NCBI GenBank assembly: GCA_033763775.1
Contig: JANRJW010000012.1
Span: 124,001 to 188,000 of the forward strand
Reading direction: 5' to 3'
Source of the DNA: JAJTHB01 sp033763775
GTDB lineage: Bacteria > Pseudomonadota > Alphaproteobacteria > Rickettsiales > SXRF01
Length of the DNA: 64,000 bases
The notes beneath the pieces are model-generated. The model saw only the letters and a list, made by a program, of their open reading frames with translations. It did not search any database and was not told the DNA's origin. Positions 49,921 through 58,622 of this stretch are shown here, in pieces. The position numbers and the translations under genes are program-made. Position 1 is the first letter of the stretch; every line of letters starts with the position of its first letter.

Positions 49921-51778
49921 ATGAGCCATGAAAATGGCTGTAAATCAGTTCAGCCATCACACGGCTGATGCCCTCGACTTTCATCATCTCGTCCACACTT
50001 GCGGCAGAAACGGCGCGCACGGAGCCAAAATGATGCAGCAGCGCCTTTTTACGTGTTGGGCCGATGCCGACTATCCCATCCAGCGAAGAGCGCGAGATGG
50101 CTCGGCTGCGGCGATCCCGATGGGCGCCGATGGCAAAGCGGTGCGCTTCATCACGCAGGCGCTGGAGGTAATGCAGCACCGGATCATGTGGCGGCAGCTG
50201 AAATGGTTCGCGCCCGGGCATGAAAAACCACTCGCGCCCGCTATTGCGATCCTCTCCCTTGGCAATCCCCACATAGACCAGATCGCTGATGCCCAGCTCT
50301 TCAAACACCCCGCGCGCAGCGGATAGCTGCCCCGCACCGCCATCAATCAGCAGCAGGTCAGGTTTTTTATCCTTGCCACTGCCATAATGCTTGAAACGCC
50401 GCGCCAGCACCTCGCGCAGCATCGCGTAATCATCGCCGGGGGTAAGCGTTTGGCTGGCGATATTAAACTTGCGATATTCACCTTTCAAAAAGCCGCTCTG
50501 ACCCGCCACCACCATCACCCCCACCGCATGGGTGCCGCTGATATGCGAATTATCATACACCTCAATGCGCGACGGCAATTCCTCCAGCGCAAAGAGCTGC
50601 TGAACCCCTTCCAGCGCCTCGCGCTGCGACAGATGCATCGACACATGACGCAGCAGCGCCTCGCGCGCATTACGCAGCGCCTGCTCCACCACATCACGCT
50701 TATCGCCGCGCAGCGGATGAATAATATCCACCCGGTGATCCGTGTGTAGTCGCAGCGCCTCCTCCAGCACGGCCGCATCCTCGATCAGGTGGCTGACGAG
50801 AATGGTGGGTGGAATAGGCTGCGTCTGGTAATACTGGCCGATGAAATGCGACAGCACCTCGCCATCACTCACCTCCGCAGCCTGCGCTGGAAACCACGTG
50901 CGGTTGCCGTAATTGCGGCCGCCGCGATAGGCAAAAAGCTGCACCGCCACATCCTGATTGCTGCGCGCCAGCACAATCACATCGGCATCGCCAATCGCCG
51001 CCGCAGACAGGCCGTGCTGCTGCTGCACCGATGCCAGCGCGCGCAGCCGATCGCGGATCACGCTGGCTTTTTCGAAATGCATTTTCAGGCTGAGCGATTG
51101 CATCTGGGCGAGTAACTCATCTTGAATCTGGCGGCTTTTGCCGGCAAGAAATGCCTGCGCCTGCGCGGCCAGCTCGGCATAATCTTCCTTGCTGATTTTT
51201 CCAACACATGGCGCCGAGCAACGCTTGATCTGATATTGCAGGCAGGGGCGCGAACGATGCTTGAACACCGTATCAGCACACGGGCGCAGTAAAAACGCCT
51301 TCTGCAGCAGCGCCAGCGTTTCATCCACCGCGCCGGCTGATACAAAGGGGCCGAAATATTTGCCCTTTTTGGTTTTCGCCCCGCGATGCTTACTGATGCG
51401 GGCAAAATCATGATCCCCTGAAAAAAAGATATAAGGGAAGGACTTATCGTCGCGCAGCAGGATATTGTAGCGCGGGACATGCTTGCGGATAAGGTTCGCC
51501 TCCAAGAGCAGCGCCTCGGCCTCGCTGCGGGTGGTGATGAATTCCATCGCCACGGTCTGCGATACCATGCGCTGCAGCCGCGTGTTGAGCGCACCGACAT
51601 TCACATAGTTAGACACGCGGTTTTTCAGATTTTTCGCTTTGCCGATATAGAGCGGCGTACCATCCTCCGACAGCATTCGGTACACACCCGGGCTGCCGGG
51701 CAGCTCCGCCACATAACGTCGGATAACGGCCTGACCACGGGCAAGCGGTGACATTGCATCATTCACGTCATTCATCAC
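49919..51778 (-). CDS. uvrC: Excinuclease ABC subunit C
   Basis: Dual-incision nuclease of nucleotide excision repair. The 619-aa protein has the N-terminal GIY-YIG domain (PGVYRMLSEDGTPLYIGKAKNLKNRV), a cysteine-rich linker, a UVR motif, the RNase H-like C-terminal nuclease with EVYDNSHISGTHAVGVMVV and DLLLIDGGAGQL, and terminal helix-hairpin-helix repeats (SLDGIVGIGPTRKKALLHHFGSV). Complete. Confidence 0.97.
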   Translation of the reverse strand: MMNDVNDAMSPLARGQAVIRRYVAELPGSPGVYRMLSEDGTPLYIGKAKNLKNRVSNYVNVGALNTRLQRMVSQTVAMEFITTRSEAEALLLEANLIRKHVPRYNILLRDDKSFPYIFFSGDHDFARISKHRGAKTKKGKYFGPFVSAGAVDETLALLQKAFLLRPCADTVFKHRSRPCLQYQIKRCSAPCVGKISKEDYAELAAQAQAFLAGKSRQIQDELLAQMQSLSLKMHFEKASVIRDRLRALASVQQQHGLSAAAIGDADVIVLARSNQDVAVQLFAYRGGRNYGNRTWFPAQAAEVSDGEVLSHFIGQYYQTQPIPPTILVSHLIEDAAVLEEALRLHTDHRVDIIHPLRGDKRDVVEQALRNAREALLRHVSMHLSQREALEGVQQLFALEELPSRIEVYDNSHISGTHAVGVMVVAGQSGFLKGEYRKFNIASQTLTPGDDYAMLREVLARRFKHYGSGKDKKPDLLLIDGGAGQLSAARGVFEELGISDLVYVGIAKGEDRNSGREWFFMPGREPFQLPPHDPVLHYLQRLRDEAHRFAIGAHRDRRSRAISRSSLDGIVGIGPTRKKALLHHFGSVRAVSAASVDEMMKVEGISRVMAELIYSHFHGS

Positions 51779-52165
51779 GCTAATCTATCGTGAAATGAAG
51801 GCTTTGCAATGATGTTGCAGTGCGCCGAAAAAACTATCCACGAAACTTGTGGATAAAATTGTGCGCAACCCTGCCGAGTGGAATCGCAAACGCGGAAAAG
51901 CTTAAGTAGCCGCCAAGTTGCCTATTTTTTAGGCAATCAAATATCCTGTTGATTTTAATGGATATAGAAACTTCGTTAAGTACAAGCACAGGCTGATTTA
52001 AGAGAATATTTACAAATGTGACAGCCAGCGTCATTTTTGTGCATAATCATTCCGGAGTCATTCCAATTTTATCCCCATATAGGCAATTTTTGCCCATCAC
52101 TTTTCCACAGCCCTGCCCTCTCCTCCAGACGTGACAGCAGGTGCGATATCCTGTAGAGCGGTGAC
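51779..52165. other. Intergenic region with several DnaA-box-like sites and hairpins
   Basis: 387 bp between divergent uvrC and the antiporter gene. TGTGGATAA at 51848-51856 is a perfect DnaA box (reverse). Related sites are CTATCCACG (51834), TTATCCCCA (52069) and TTTTCCACA (52101). A TTGCCTA-T5-TAGGCAA hairpin lies at 51918-51936 and GGCAA-TTT-TTGCC at 52082-52094, and the middle is AT-rich. No ORF. It could be a DnaA-bound control region or, less likely, an origin. Confidence 0.4.
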
Positions 52166-53881
52166 ATGGGTCATGATGTGCATCTGATGGAAATTGTTAT
52201 CCTGCTCAGCGCTGCGGTGCTGACGGTGGCCACGTTCCGCGTGCTCAGGCTGAGCCCGGTGCTGGGCTATCTGGCAGCGGGCGCGTTTATCGGCCCTTAC
52301 GGTCTGCAGCTGATCGCCGATGTGAAAACCACCGCTGGCATTGCTGAGTTTGGCATTATTTTTCTGATGTTTATCATCGGACTCGAGCTCTCGCTGGATC
52401 GGCTGCGCAGCATGCGCAAACACGTGTTTGGTTTTGGCGGCGGGCAGATGCTGATTACCGCCGGGCTATGCGCGGCGTTTTTTATCGGCTTTGGTGGAGA
52501 TCAGGCCACGGCGATTGTCATTGGCGGTGGCCTTGCGCTTTCTTCCACGGCGATTGTGCTGCAGGTCATTCAGGAACAGGGCGAAAAATCCTCGCAGGTT
52601 GGCAGATTATCGCTCGCGATTCTGATTCTGCAGGATCTTGCGGTGATTCCACTGCTGGTCTTTGTCGCCATGTGGGGCGCCGAAGCCACGGATCTTTCCT
52701 CCGCCCTTACTGAAACCGGTATCAAAGCACTCTTGTGTTTTGCCGTGATTATTCTGGCAGGTAAGCTGCTGCTGCGCCCCATGCTGCGCTTCATCGCTTC
52801 GCTGGATAATACCGAGCTGTTTACCGCCACAGCATTGCTGGTTGTCATCGGCGTGGCATGGCTCACCAGCAGTTTTGGCCTCTCACCGGCGCTGGGGGCG
52901 TTCATGGCCGGGCTGCTGATTGCCGAAACCGAGTTCAAGCCGCAGGTTGAATCTGACATCATGCCCTATAAAGGCTTGCTGCTGGGGCTTTTTTTCATGA
53001 CGGTTGGTATGTCGCTGAACCTCGACATGCTCGGCGAGCAGTTTTTGAACATCATCGGGCTGACGATCGCGCTGATGGCAACCAAAGCGCTGATTATCAT
53101 GGCGCTGTGCCGCATTTTCGGCTTCACCCTGTCCACCGCCATTCATCTCGGCCTGCTGCTATCGCAGGGCGGCGAGTTTGCCTTTGCACTCTTTACCCTT
53201 GCGGCCACCAACGGTATGCTGTCGGCGGAAATTGCACAGGTGCTGCTGGTGGTGGTCACCATGAGCATGGCGTTCACCCCGCTGGCAGCCGAGCTGGGGC
53301 AGCGCGCCGCCATTGCGCTGGAGCGTATGGCCGTCTCCCGCCCGCAGGCGATGATTAATGAAACCGTCGACCTCTCTTACCACGTGATTATTAGCGGCTT
53401 TGGCCGTGTTGGCCACACCGTGGCGCGGCTGCTGGAAGAAGAAAAAATTCCTTATGTTGCGGTGGATATGGATTCGTTTCAGGTGGCGCGGGAACGCAAA
53501 AATGGCGTGCCTGTTTATTATGGCGACACCACGCGCATGCATGTGCTGAGCGCCCTTGGCGTAGCGCGCGCGCGGGCGCTGATTATCACCCATAACGACA
53601 CCCGGGTGGCGCTGCAGACCATCAGTAACCTGCGCGAAACCCACCCCGACCTGCCGATTATTGCCCGCGCACGCAATATCGAACAGGTGCAGAAACTGGA
53701 AAAAGCCGGCGCCAACCTCGCCGTGGCCGAAATGTTTGAAACCAGCCTGCAGCTGGGCGGCGCGCTGCTGAAATCGCTGGGCATCAGTGAGATGGAAATT
53801 TCAAGAATTATCGAGCTTTTCCGGGCGGAAGACTACGCGCTCACCCGCACAGCAGAAAAAGATGCCACACAGGCAAATTAA
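52166..53881 (+). CDS. KefB/CPA2-type monovalent cation:proton antiporter with RCK domain
   Basis: 571 aa. Residues about 5-385 form a 12-13-helix CPA2 exchanger domain (LGYLAAGAFIGPYGL, EFGIIFLMFIIGLELS, LALSSTAIVLQ, LILQDLAVIPLL). Residues about 405-520 are a TrkA-N/RCK domain (HVIISGFGRVGHTVARLLEEEKIPYVAVDMD) that binds NAD(H)-type ligands. The likely role is potassium efflux coupled to proton entry. Whether it is glutathione-gated as in E. coli KefB/KefC cannot be read from the sequence. Confidence 0.92.
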   Translation: MGHDVHLMEIVILLSAAVLTVATFRVLRLSPVLGYLAAGAFIGPYGLQLIADVKTTAGIAEFGIIFLMFIIGLELSLDRLRSMRKHVFGFGGGQMLITAGLCAAFFIGFGGDQATAIVIGGGLALSSTAIVLQVIQEQGEKSSQVGRLSLAILILQDLAVIPLLVFVAMWGAEATDLSSALTETGIKALLCFAVIILAGKLLLRPMLRFIASLDNTELFTATALLVVIGVAWLTSSFGLSPALGAFMAGLLIAETEFKPQVESDIMPYKGLLLGLFFMTVGMSLNLDMLGEQFLNIIGLTIALMATKALIIMALCRIFGFTLSTAIHLGLLLSQGGEFAFALFTLAATNGMLSAEIAQVLLVVVTMSMAFTPLAAELGQRAAIALERMAVSRPQAMINETVDLSYHVIISGFGRVGHTVARLLEEEKIPYVAVDMDSFQVARERKNGVPVYYGDTTRMHVLSALGVARARALIITHNDTRVALQTISNLRETHPDLPIIARARNIEQVQKLEKAGANLAVAEMFETSLQLGGALLKSLGISEMEISRIIELFRAEDYALTRTAEKDATQAN

Positions 53882-53884
53882 CCT

Positions 53885-53912
53885 TTGACAGCGGCGCCTC
53901 GGTGGCTATAGT
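53885..53912 (+). promoter_or_regulatory. Strong promoter of prs
   Basis: TTGACA (53885-53890), a 16-bp spacer and TATAGT (53907-53912). Transcription would begin near 53919, about 155 nt before the prs start codon. Confidence 0.8.
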
Positions 53913-53918
53913 GCGCGC

Positions 53919-54076
53919 ATTCAGAAAAGTAACAAGCTGAGCCAGCTTTAAACAGGCCGAACCTATCCGGTGCCAAGCGGATGGGTGCTTTTGCTTTTGG
54001 CAGTGGTGTTTAGCTTCTCAAGAACTCGCTGAGGCTACATCGCAAGCAGATTTGAAGCCACACTAGAGTTATTATT
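53919..54076 (+). promoter_or_regulatory. Structured leader RNA of prs, candidate cis-regulatory element
   Basis: The leader contains AAGCTG-AGC-CAGCTT and an 8-bp stem CCTATCCG (53962-53969) with CGGATGGG (53978-53985). The alternative pairing TGCCAA (53971-53976) with TTGGCA (53997-54002) would be incompatible with a full first stem. Mutually exclusive pairings suggest a switch. No known riboswitch class was recognised. Confidence 0.45.
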
Positions 54077-55012
54077 ATGAAAATTCTGACCTGCAATTCC
54101 AACCCGGCGCTAGCCAAAGGCGTGGCGGACTATCTGGGTCTGACGCTGACCAACGCCAGCGTCAAACGCTTTGCGGATCAGGAAGTGTTCGCCGAAATCC
54201 ACGAAAATGTGCGCGGCGAGGATGTGTTTGTGGTACAGTCCACCTCTTTTCCCGCCAATGATCACATCATGGAACTGCTGGTATGCCTGGATGCGCTTAA
54301 GCGCGCCTCCGCGCGCCGCGTCACGGCGGTGATTCCTTATTACGGCTATGCACGTCAGGATCGCAAGATGGGCTCGCGCACACCGATTTCTGCCAAGCTG
54401 GTGGCCAACATCATCACGGCGGCCGGAGCGAACCGTGTGCTCACGGTAGATCTGCACGCCGGGCAGATTCAGGGCTTTTTCGATATTCCGCTGGATCACC
54501 TCTACAGCGCACCAGTAATGGTTGACGACATCAAAAAACATCACAAAAACCCATCCGATCTGGTGATCGTTTCGCCGGACGTTGGCGGGGTGGTGCGTGC
54601 ACGGGCGCTCGCCAGCCGCCTTGGTGCCGATCTCGCGATTGTCGATAAGCGCCGCCAGCGCGCTGGCCAGTCGGAAGTGATGAACATCATCGGCGAGATT
54701 GATGGACGCGACTGCATCATGCTCGATGATATTGTGGATTCCGCAGGCACACTCTGCAACGCCGCCGAAGCGCTGAAAAAAAACGGCGCTACCTCCGTTT
54801 CCGCTTACGTTACGCACGGGGTGCTCTCCGGCAAAGCGGTCGAGCGCGTTGCGGCCTCTACGCTCAGCTCGCTGGTCATTACCGACACCATCATGGCCAC
54901 CGAATCCGTGAGGTCGTGCAAAAATATTCGCAGCATCAGCGTCGCGCCACTGCTTGGCGAGGCGATCAAGCGCATCAGCGAAGAAACCTCTGTATCCAGC
55001 TTATTTGATTAA
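54077..55012 (+). CDS. prs: Ribose-phosphate pyrophosphokinase
   Basis: Makes PRPP from ribose 5-phosphate and ATP for nucleotide, His and Trp synthesis. The 311-aa protein has the ATP-binding FADQEVFAEIHENVRG, the DLHAGQIQGFFDIPLDHLY segment and the PRPP loop MLDDIVDSAGTL (about residues 215-226). rplY and pth follow, a common gene order. Confidence 0.97.
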   Translation: MKILTCNSNPALAKGVADYLGLTLTNASVKRFADQEVFAEIHENVRGEDVFVVQSTSFPANDHIMELLVCLDALKRASARRVTAVIPYYGYARQDRKMGSRTPISAKLVANIITAAGANRVLTVDLHAGQIQGFFDIPLDHLYSAPVMVDDIKKHHKNPSDLVIVSPDVGGVVRARALASRLGADLAIVDKRRQRAGQSEVMNIIGEIDGRDCIMLDDIVDSAGTLCNAAEALKKNGATSVSAYVTHGVLSGKAVERVAASTLSSLVITDTIMATESVRSCKNIRSISVAPLLGEAIKRISEETSVSSLFD

Positions 55013-55028
55013 CCGAAGGAGAATATCT

Positions 55029-55715
55029 ATGAATACCGCAACCAAACCATTACTGAGCGCCAGCCTGCGTGATCGCGTGGGCAAGGGCTCATCCCGCAGC
55101 CTGCGCCGCGAAGGCAAAGTGCCGGGCATCGTATACAGCCACGGCAAAGAAGCGATGAGCATCGCCCTTTCTGCAAACGAAGTCACCATCGAATATCGCC
55201 GCGGCCGTTTCCGCTCGCGCCTGATGGAAATTAAAATCGATGGCAAAGTCATTCAGGCGCTGCCGAAAGATGTGCAGTTCCACCCGGTGTCGGATCAGAT
55301 TGAACATGTGGATTTCATCCGCGTGGAAGCTGGCCAGCCAGTGCGCGTACAGGTGCCGGTGAAGTTCTCCGGTCAGGATAAATGTGCGGGTCTGAAACGC
55401 GGCGGTGTACTGAACATCGTGCGCCACGAGATCGAGTTTGTCTGCAAGCCGGAATCGATTCCCGCGTCGATTGAGCTGAACGTTTCAACGATGGATATCG
55501 GCGATTCGATTCACATCAACGATGTGAAGCTGCCAGACGGTGTCACGCCGGTGATCAAGCGCAATTTCACCATTGCCACCATCGCGGGTCGCAGCTCTGC
55601 GGATGAAGAAAAACCAGTCGCAGCAGCGGATGCAGCTGCGGCCGCTCCAGCTGCGGGCGCAGCAGCACCTGCGGCAGCCGCCAAAGATGCGAAGAAGGAC
55701 GAGAAGAAGAAATAG
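55029..55715 (+). CDS. rplY: 50S ribosomal protein L25 (Ctc/TL5 type)
   Basis: 5S rRNA-binding protein of the long L25 type: 228 aa with an N-terminal L25 domain (RVGKGSSRSLRREGKVPGIVYSHGKEA...), a C-terminal Ctc beta domain (IRVEAGQPVRVQVPVKFSG...), and an Ala/Lys-rich tail. The start at 55029 has GAAGGAG at the correct distance. Upstream of pth, the usual pairing. Confidence 0.95.
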   Translation: MNTATKPLLSASLRDRVGKGSSRSLRREGKVPGIVYSHGKEAMSIALSANEVTIEYRRGRFRSRLMEIKIDGKVIQALPKDVQFHPVSDQIEHVDFIRVEAGQPVRVQVPVKFSGQDKCAGLKRGGVLNIVRHEIEFVCKPESIPASIELNVSTMDIGDSIHINDVKLPDGVTPVIKRNFTIATIAGRSSADEEKPVAAADAAAAAPAAGAAAPAAAAKDAKKDEKKK

Positions 55716-55722
55716 TGACAAA

Positions 55723-55800
55723 GCAGCGAGTGGCTGAGTGGTGAAATGAGTTATGTTTTTTTTAAAATCACTCAGCCACTCAGCCACTCATCGCTCTGCC
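55723..55800. repeat. Octameric word-hairpin at the pth start
   Basis: The left arm (55723-55750) has GAGTGGCT and GAGTGGTG words. The right arm (55769-55800) has CACTCAGC, CACTCAGC and CACTCATC. The right arm is translated as the N-terminal residues of Pth. Confidence 0.75.
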
Positions 55801-56436
55801 ACTCTCTTGGTCGGTCTAGGCAATCCTGGCGATCAATATGCCGGCAACCGGCATAATGTTGGCTTCATGGCGGTGGGTAGCATCGCCACACACCATCAGT
55901 TTCCCGCGTTCAAGAAAAAATTCAGCGGCCTGCTTTCCGAAGGCACAGTGGCGGGCGCGCGGGTATTTCTGCTGAAGCCACTCACCTACATGAATCTCTC
56001 CGGGGAATCGGTGGCAGCCGCGGCGCAGTTTTACAAAATCCCGCCGGAGCGCATTATTGTGTTTCATGATGAACTGGATCTGCCGCTGGCCAAAATCCGC
56101 GTCAAGCAGGGCGGTGGGCATGGCGGCCATAATGGCCTGAAAAGCATCGACGCCCATATCGGCAAAGAATACCACCGCGTTCGCATCGGTATTGGCCACC
56201 CGCTGCGCCCCCCGAAGCACCAAGCCACGGATGACGACGCGCCACAAATTCGCGTAGGGGGGGGTGACAAAAACCTGGTGAGCGATTATGTGCTGTCGGA
56301 TTTTTCTAAAGCGGAAAAGCAAACGGTGGACGCGCTGCTTGCCGAAATCTCTCGATATATTGCCTTGCTACTTACAGGCGGCGACACGACGGGATTTATG
56401 AATAAACTCGCACCAGTAAAACAAGATATTTCCTAG
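55753..56436 (+). CDS. pth: Peptidyl-tRNA hydrolase
   Basis: Releases tRNA from prematurely dropped peptidyl-tRNA; essential. The 227-aa protein has LLVGLGNPGDQYAGNRHNVGF with the catalytic histidine, KPLTYMNLSGESV, HDELDLPL and GGGHGGHNGLKSI. Family members start almost at LLVGLGNPG. Here about 16 extra residues (SLSHSATHRSA...) are encoded by the right arm of a word-hairpin. A TTG within LLV is the only alternative close start. Confidence 0.95.
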   Translation: MFFLKSLSHSATHRSATLLVGLGNPGDQYAGNRHNVGFMAVGSIATHHQFPAFKKKFSGLLSEGTVAGARVFLLKPLTYMNLSGESVAAAAQFYKIPPERIIVFHDELDLPLAKIRVKQGGGHGGHNGLKSIDAHIGKEYHRVRIGIGHPLRPPKHQATDDDAPQIRVGGGDKNLVSDYVLSDFSKAEKQTVDALLAEISRYIALLLTGGDTTGFMNKLAPVKQDIS

Positions 56437-56570
56437 CTTGTTATCAAAATTCATTTATATGAGACAAGTTCCAGGAACAACCGACCACATCACCGCAGCG
56501 TAGCAGCGCTAAGTGAGGATGAGAGGGGCGATTGTGACGCAGAAATTGGCCATAGAAATGGATTTTAGTT

Positions 56571-57668
56571 ATGGGATTTAAATGTGGTATTGTTGGGCTT
56601 CCCAACGTTGGCAAATCAACACTCTTTAACGCCCTGCTCGCCACGCAGCAGGCGGAAGCGGCGAACTACCCGTTCTGCACGATTGAGCCAAATGTTGGCC
56701 GTGTCAGCGTGCCCGATGAACGCATCAGCAAGCTGGCGGCAATTGCCGATTCCAAGACCATCATCCCCACTCAGCTGGAATTTGTGGATATCGCCGGGCT
56801 AGTGCGCGGTGCCTCCAAAGGCGAAGGCCTCGGCAACCAGTTCCTGTCGCATATCCGCGAGGTGGATGCGATTATTTATGTGCTGCGCTGCTTTGAAGAC
56901 GGCAATGTAACGCATGTCGAAGGCTCAGTCGATCCACTGCGTGACAGCGATATTATCGAAAACGAGCTGATCCTCGCCGACATGGAGTCCCTCGAAAAGC
57001 GCCTGCCGAATTTACAAAAGAAAGCCAAGGGCGGCGATAAGGATTCTGCCGCTCAGGTGGCCATGATTGAGCGCGCACTCGCCGTGGTGAATCAAGGCAA
57101 ACCAGCACGTCTGACCGAAGCAAACAATGCAGATGAGAAAAAAATCCTGCGCGATCTGCAGCTGCTCACCACCAAACCGGTGATGTATGTCTGCAATGTG
57201 GATGAAGCTTCGGCAGAAAAAGGCAACAGCTTGTCAGCCAGTGTCGCGACTAAAAAACAGGGCGCGAAAGTGGTGGTGATTTCGGCCAAAATTGAGGCGG
57301 AAATTTCCATGCTGGAAACCGAAGCCGAAAAACAGGAATTTCTTGCCACCATCGGCCTTTCCGAAACGGGCTTAGCCCGCATCATCCGCGCCGGCTACGC
57401 GCTGCTTGACCTCATCACCTATTTCACGGTGGGGCCGAAAGAAGCACGCGCCTGGACAATTGTGAAAGGCACCGCTGCGCCAGCGGCCGCAGGCGTTATT
57501 CACACGGATTTTGAAAAAGGCTTTATCCGCGCCGAAACCATCGCCTATGAGGACTACATCGCTGGCAAAGGTGAAGCCGGCGCCAAAGAGGCCGGTAAAT
57601 TCCGTTTAGAAGGCAAAGATTATGTGGTACAGGATGGGGATGTGCTCCACTTCCGATTTAATACCTAG
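56571..57668 (+). CDS. ychF: Redox-regulated ATPase YchF (Obg-like)
   Basis: P-loop ATPase of the Obg family associated with ribosomes. The 365-aa protein has CGIVGLPNVGKSTLFNAL at the N-terminus, DIAGLVRGASKGEGLGNQFL, a helical insert, and the C-terminal TGS-like domain (AWTIVKGTAAPAAAGVIHTDFEKGFIRAET). Follows pth, a common arrangement. Confidence 0.97.
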   Translation: MGFKCGIVGLPNVGKSTLFNALLATQQAEAANYPFCTIEPNVGRVSVPDERISKLAAIADSKTIIPTQLEFVDIAGLVRGASKGEGLGNQFLSHIREVDAIIYVLRCFEDGNVTHVEGSVDPLRDSDIIENELILADMESLEKRLPNLQKKAKGGDKDSAAQVAMIERALAVVNQGKPARLTEANNADEKKILRDLQLLTTKPVMYVCNVDEASAEKGNSLSASVATKKQGAKVVVISAKIEAEISMLETEAEKQEFLATIGLSETGLARIIRAGYALLDLITYFTVGPKEARAWTIVKGTAAPAAAGVIHTDFEKGFIRAETIAYEDYIAGKGEAGAKEAGKFRLEGKDYVVQDGDVLHFRFNT

Positions 57669-57682
57669 GGTCAGGACTCATT

Positions 57683-58579
57683 ATGTTCGACCTGATCTTT
57701 AAAAAGCGAAAGCCTAAAGCTACTCCGCCCTGGGCGGCATGGCTGGTGATCGCCGTTGTACTTTATGCACTCTTCGTAAATAATCGCACTACAGATAAAC
57801 CGCAGGAACAAACATCCCTTCCTGCACCTACCACTCGTGAAACCATCGAATCACAGGTTGCGCCGCTGCAGAATCTATCATCGCGGCTGCTGCCCACCGT
57901 TACAACCAACCTGCGCGTTCAGGATCTCAAATCGGGCGATGGCACGCCTGCCGTATGCGGCCAGACCATCAACCTGAGTTACCGCTCCAGCCTCAGCCGC
58001 GAAATGGCGATTGAAGGCGCCGATACACCCGTGAATGTAAGCTTTGTAGCGGGTGAAGGCCGAGTGATGCCCGCGCTGGAGCGCGGCGTTATCGGCATAA
58101 AGCCCGGCGGCCAGCGCGAGGTCATCGCATCGCCCGATATGGCCTACGATGCACCCGGCTACCAGCGTAGTGATGTCCCCGCAGGCAGCAGCGTCATTTT
58201 TACTCTGGAACTCCTCTCGGCCAGCCCGCCCATGCCTGCGGCTGGCGATACGGCATTTCGCATCATCGACACCCAGCCCGGCAGCGGCCAGATTATTTTC
58301 TGCGGCACGCGCGCTCGCGTTCACGTCAAAATTCATGATGTGCGAGGCAAAACTATCTATGACAGCATGGAGCGTGGCACCATACTGGAATTCACCCCCG
58401 GCATGGCGCAGGTTTTTTCTGGCCTTGAGCAGGGCATTATCGGCATGAAGACCCGAGGCGAGCGCCTGCTCATTGTACCGCCGGAATTCCATAAAACCAT
58501 GAAGGGCAATCCGCCGATGATTGATATTGCACTGCCCAAAAATGAAATCGTGCTTGTCGAAGTGACAGCGCTGCCTTAA
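57683..58579 (+). CDS. Membrane-anchored tandem FKBP-type peptidyl-prolyl isomerase
   Basis: 298 aa with an N-terminal membrane anchor (about residues 17-34), a Thr/Gln-rich linker, and two FKBP-like domains at about 75-185 and 190-297. Each shows the typical core, for example FVAGEGRVMPALERGVIGIKPGGQREVI and FTPGMAQVFSGLEQGIIGMKTRGERLLIVPPE. No lipobox or cleavable signal is obvious, so it is probably anchored facing the periplasm. Active-site aromatic residues are poorly conserved, so it may act mainly as a chaperone. Confidence 0.8.
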   Translation: MFDLIFKKRKPKATPPWAAWLVIAVVLYALFVNNRTTDKPQEQTSLPAPTTRETIESQVAPLQNLSSRLLPTVTTNLRVQDLKSGDGTPAVCGQTINLSYRSSLSREMAIEGADTPVNVSFVAGEGRVMPALERGVIGIKPGGQREVIASPDMAYDAPGYQRSDVPAGSSVIFTLELLSASPPMPAAGDTAFRIIDTQPGSGQIIFCGTRARVHVKIHDVRGKTIYDSMERGTILEFTPGMAQVFSGLEQGIIGMKTRGERLLIVPPEFHKTMKGNPPMIDIALPKNEIVLVEVTALP

Positions 58580-58622
58580 TAAGGCGATGTTTAATTTTCA
58601 CCTTTTTTCTGCTTGAAAAACC

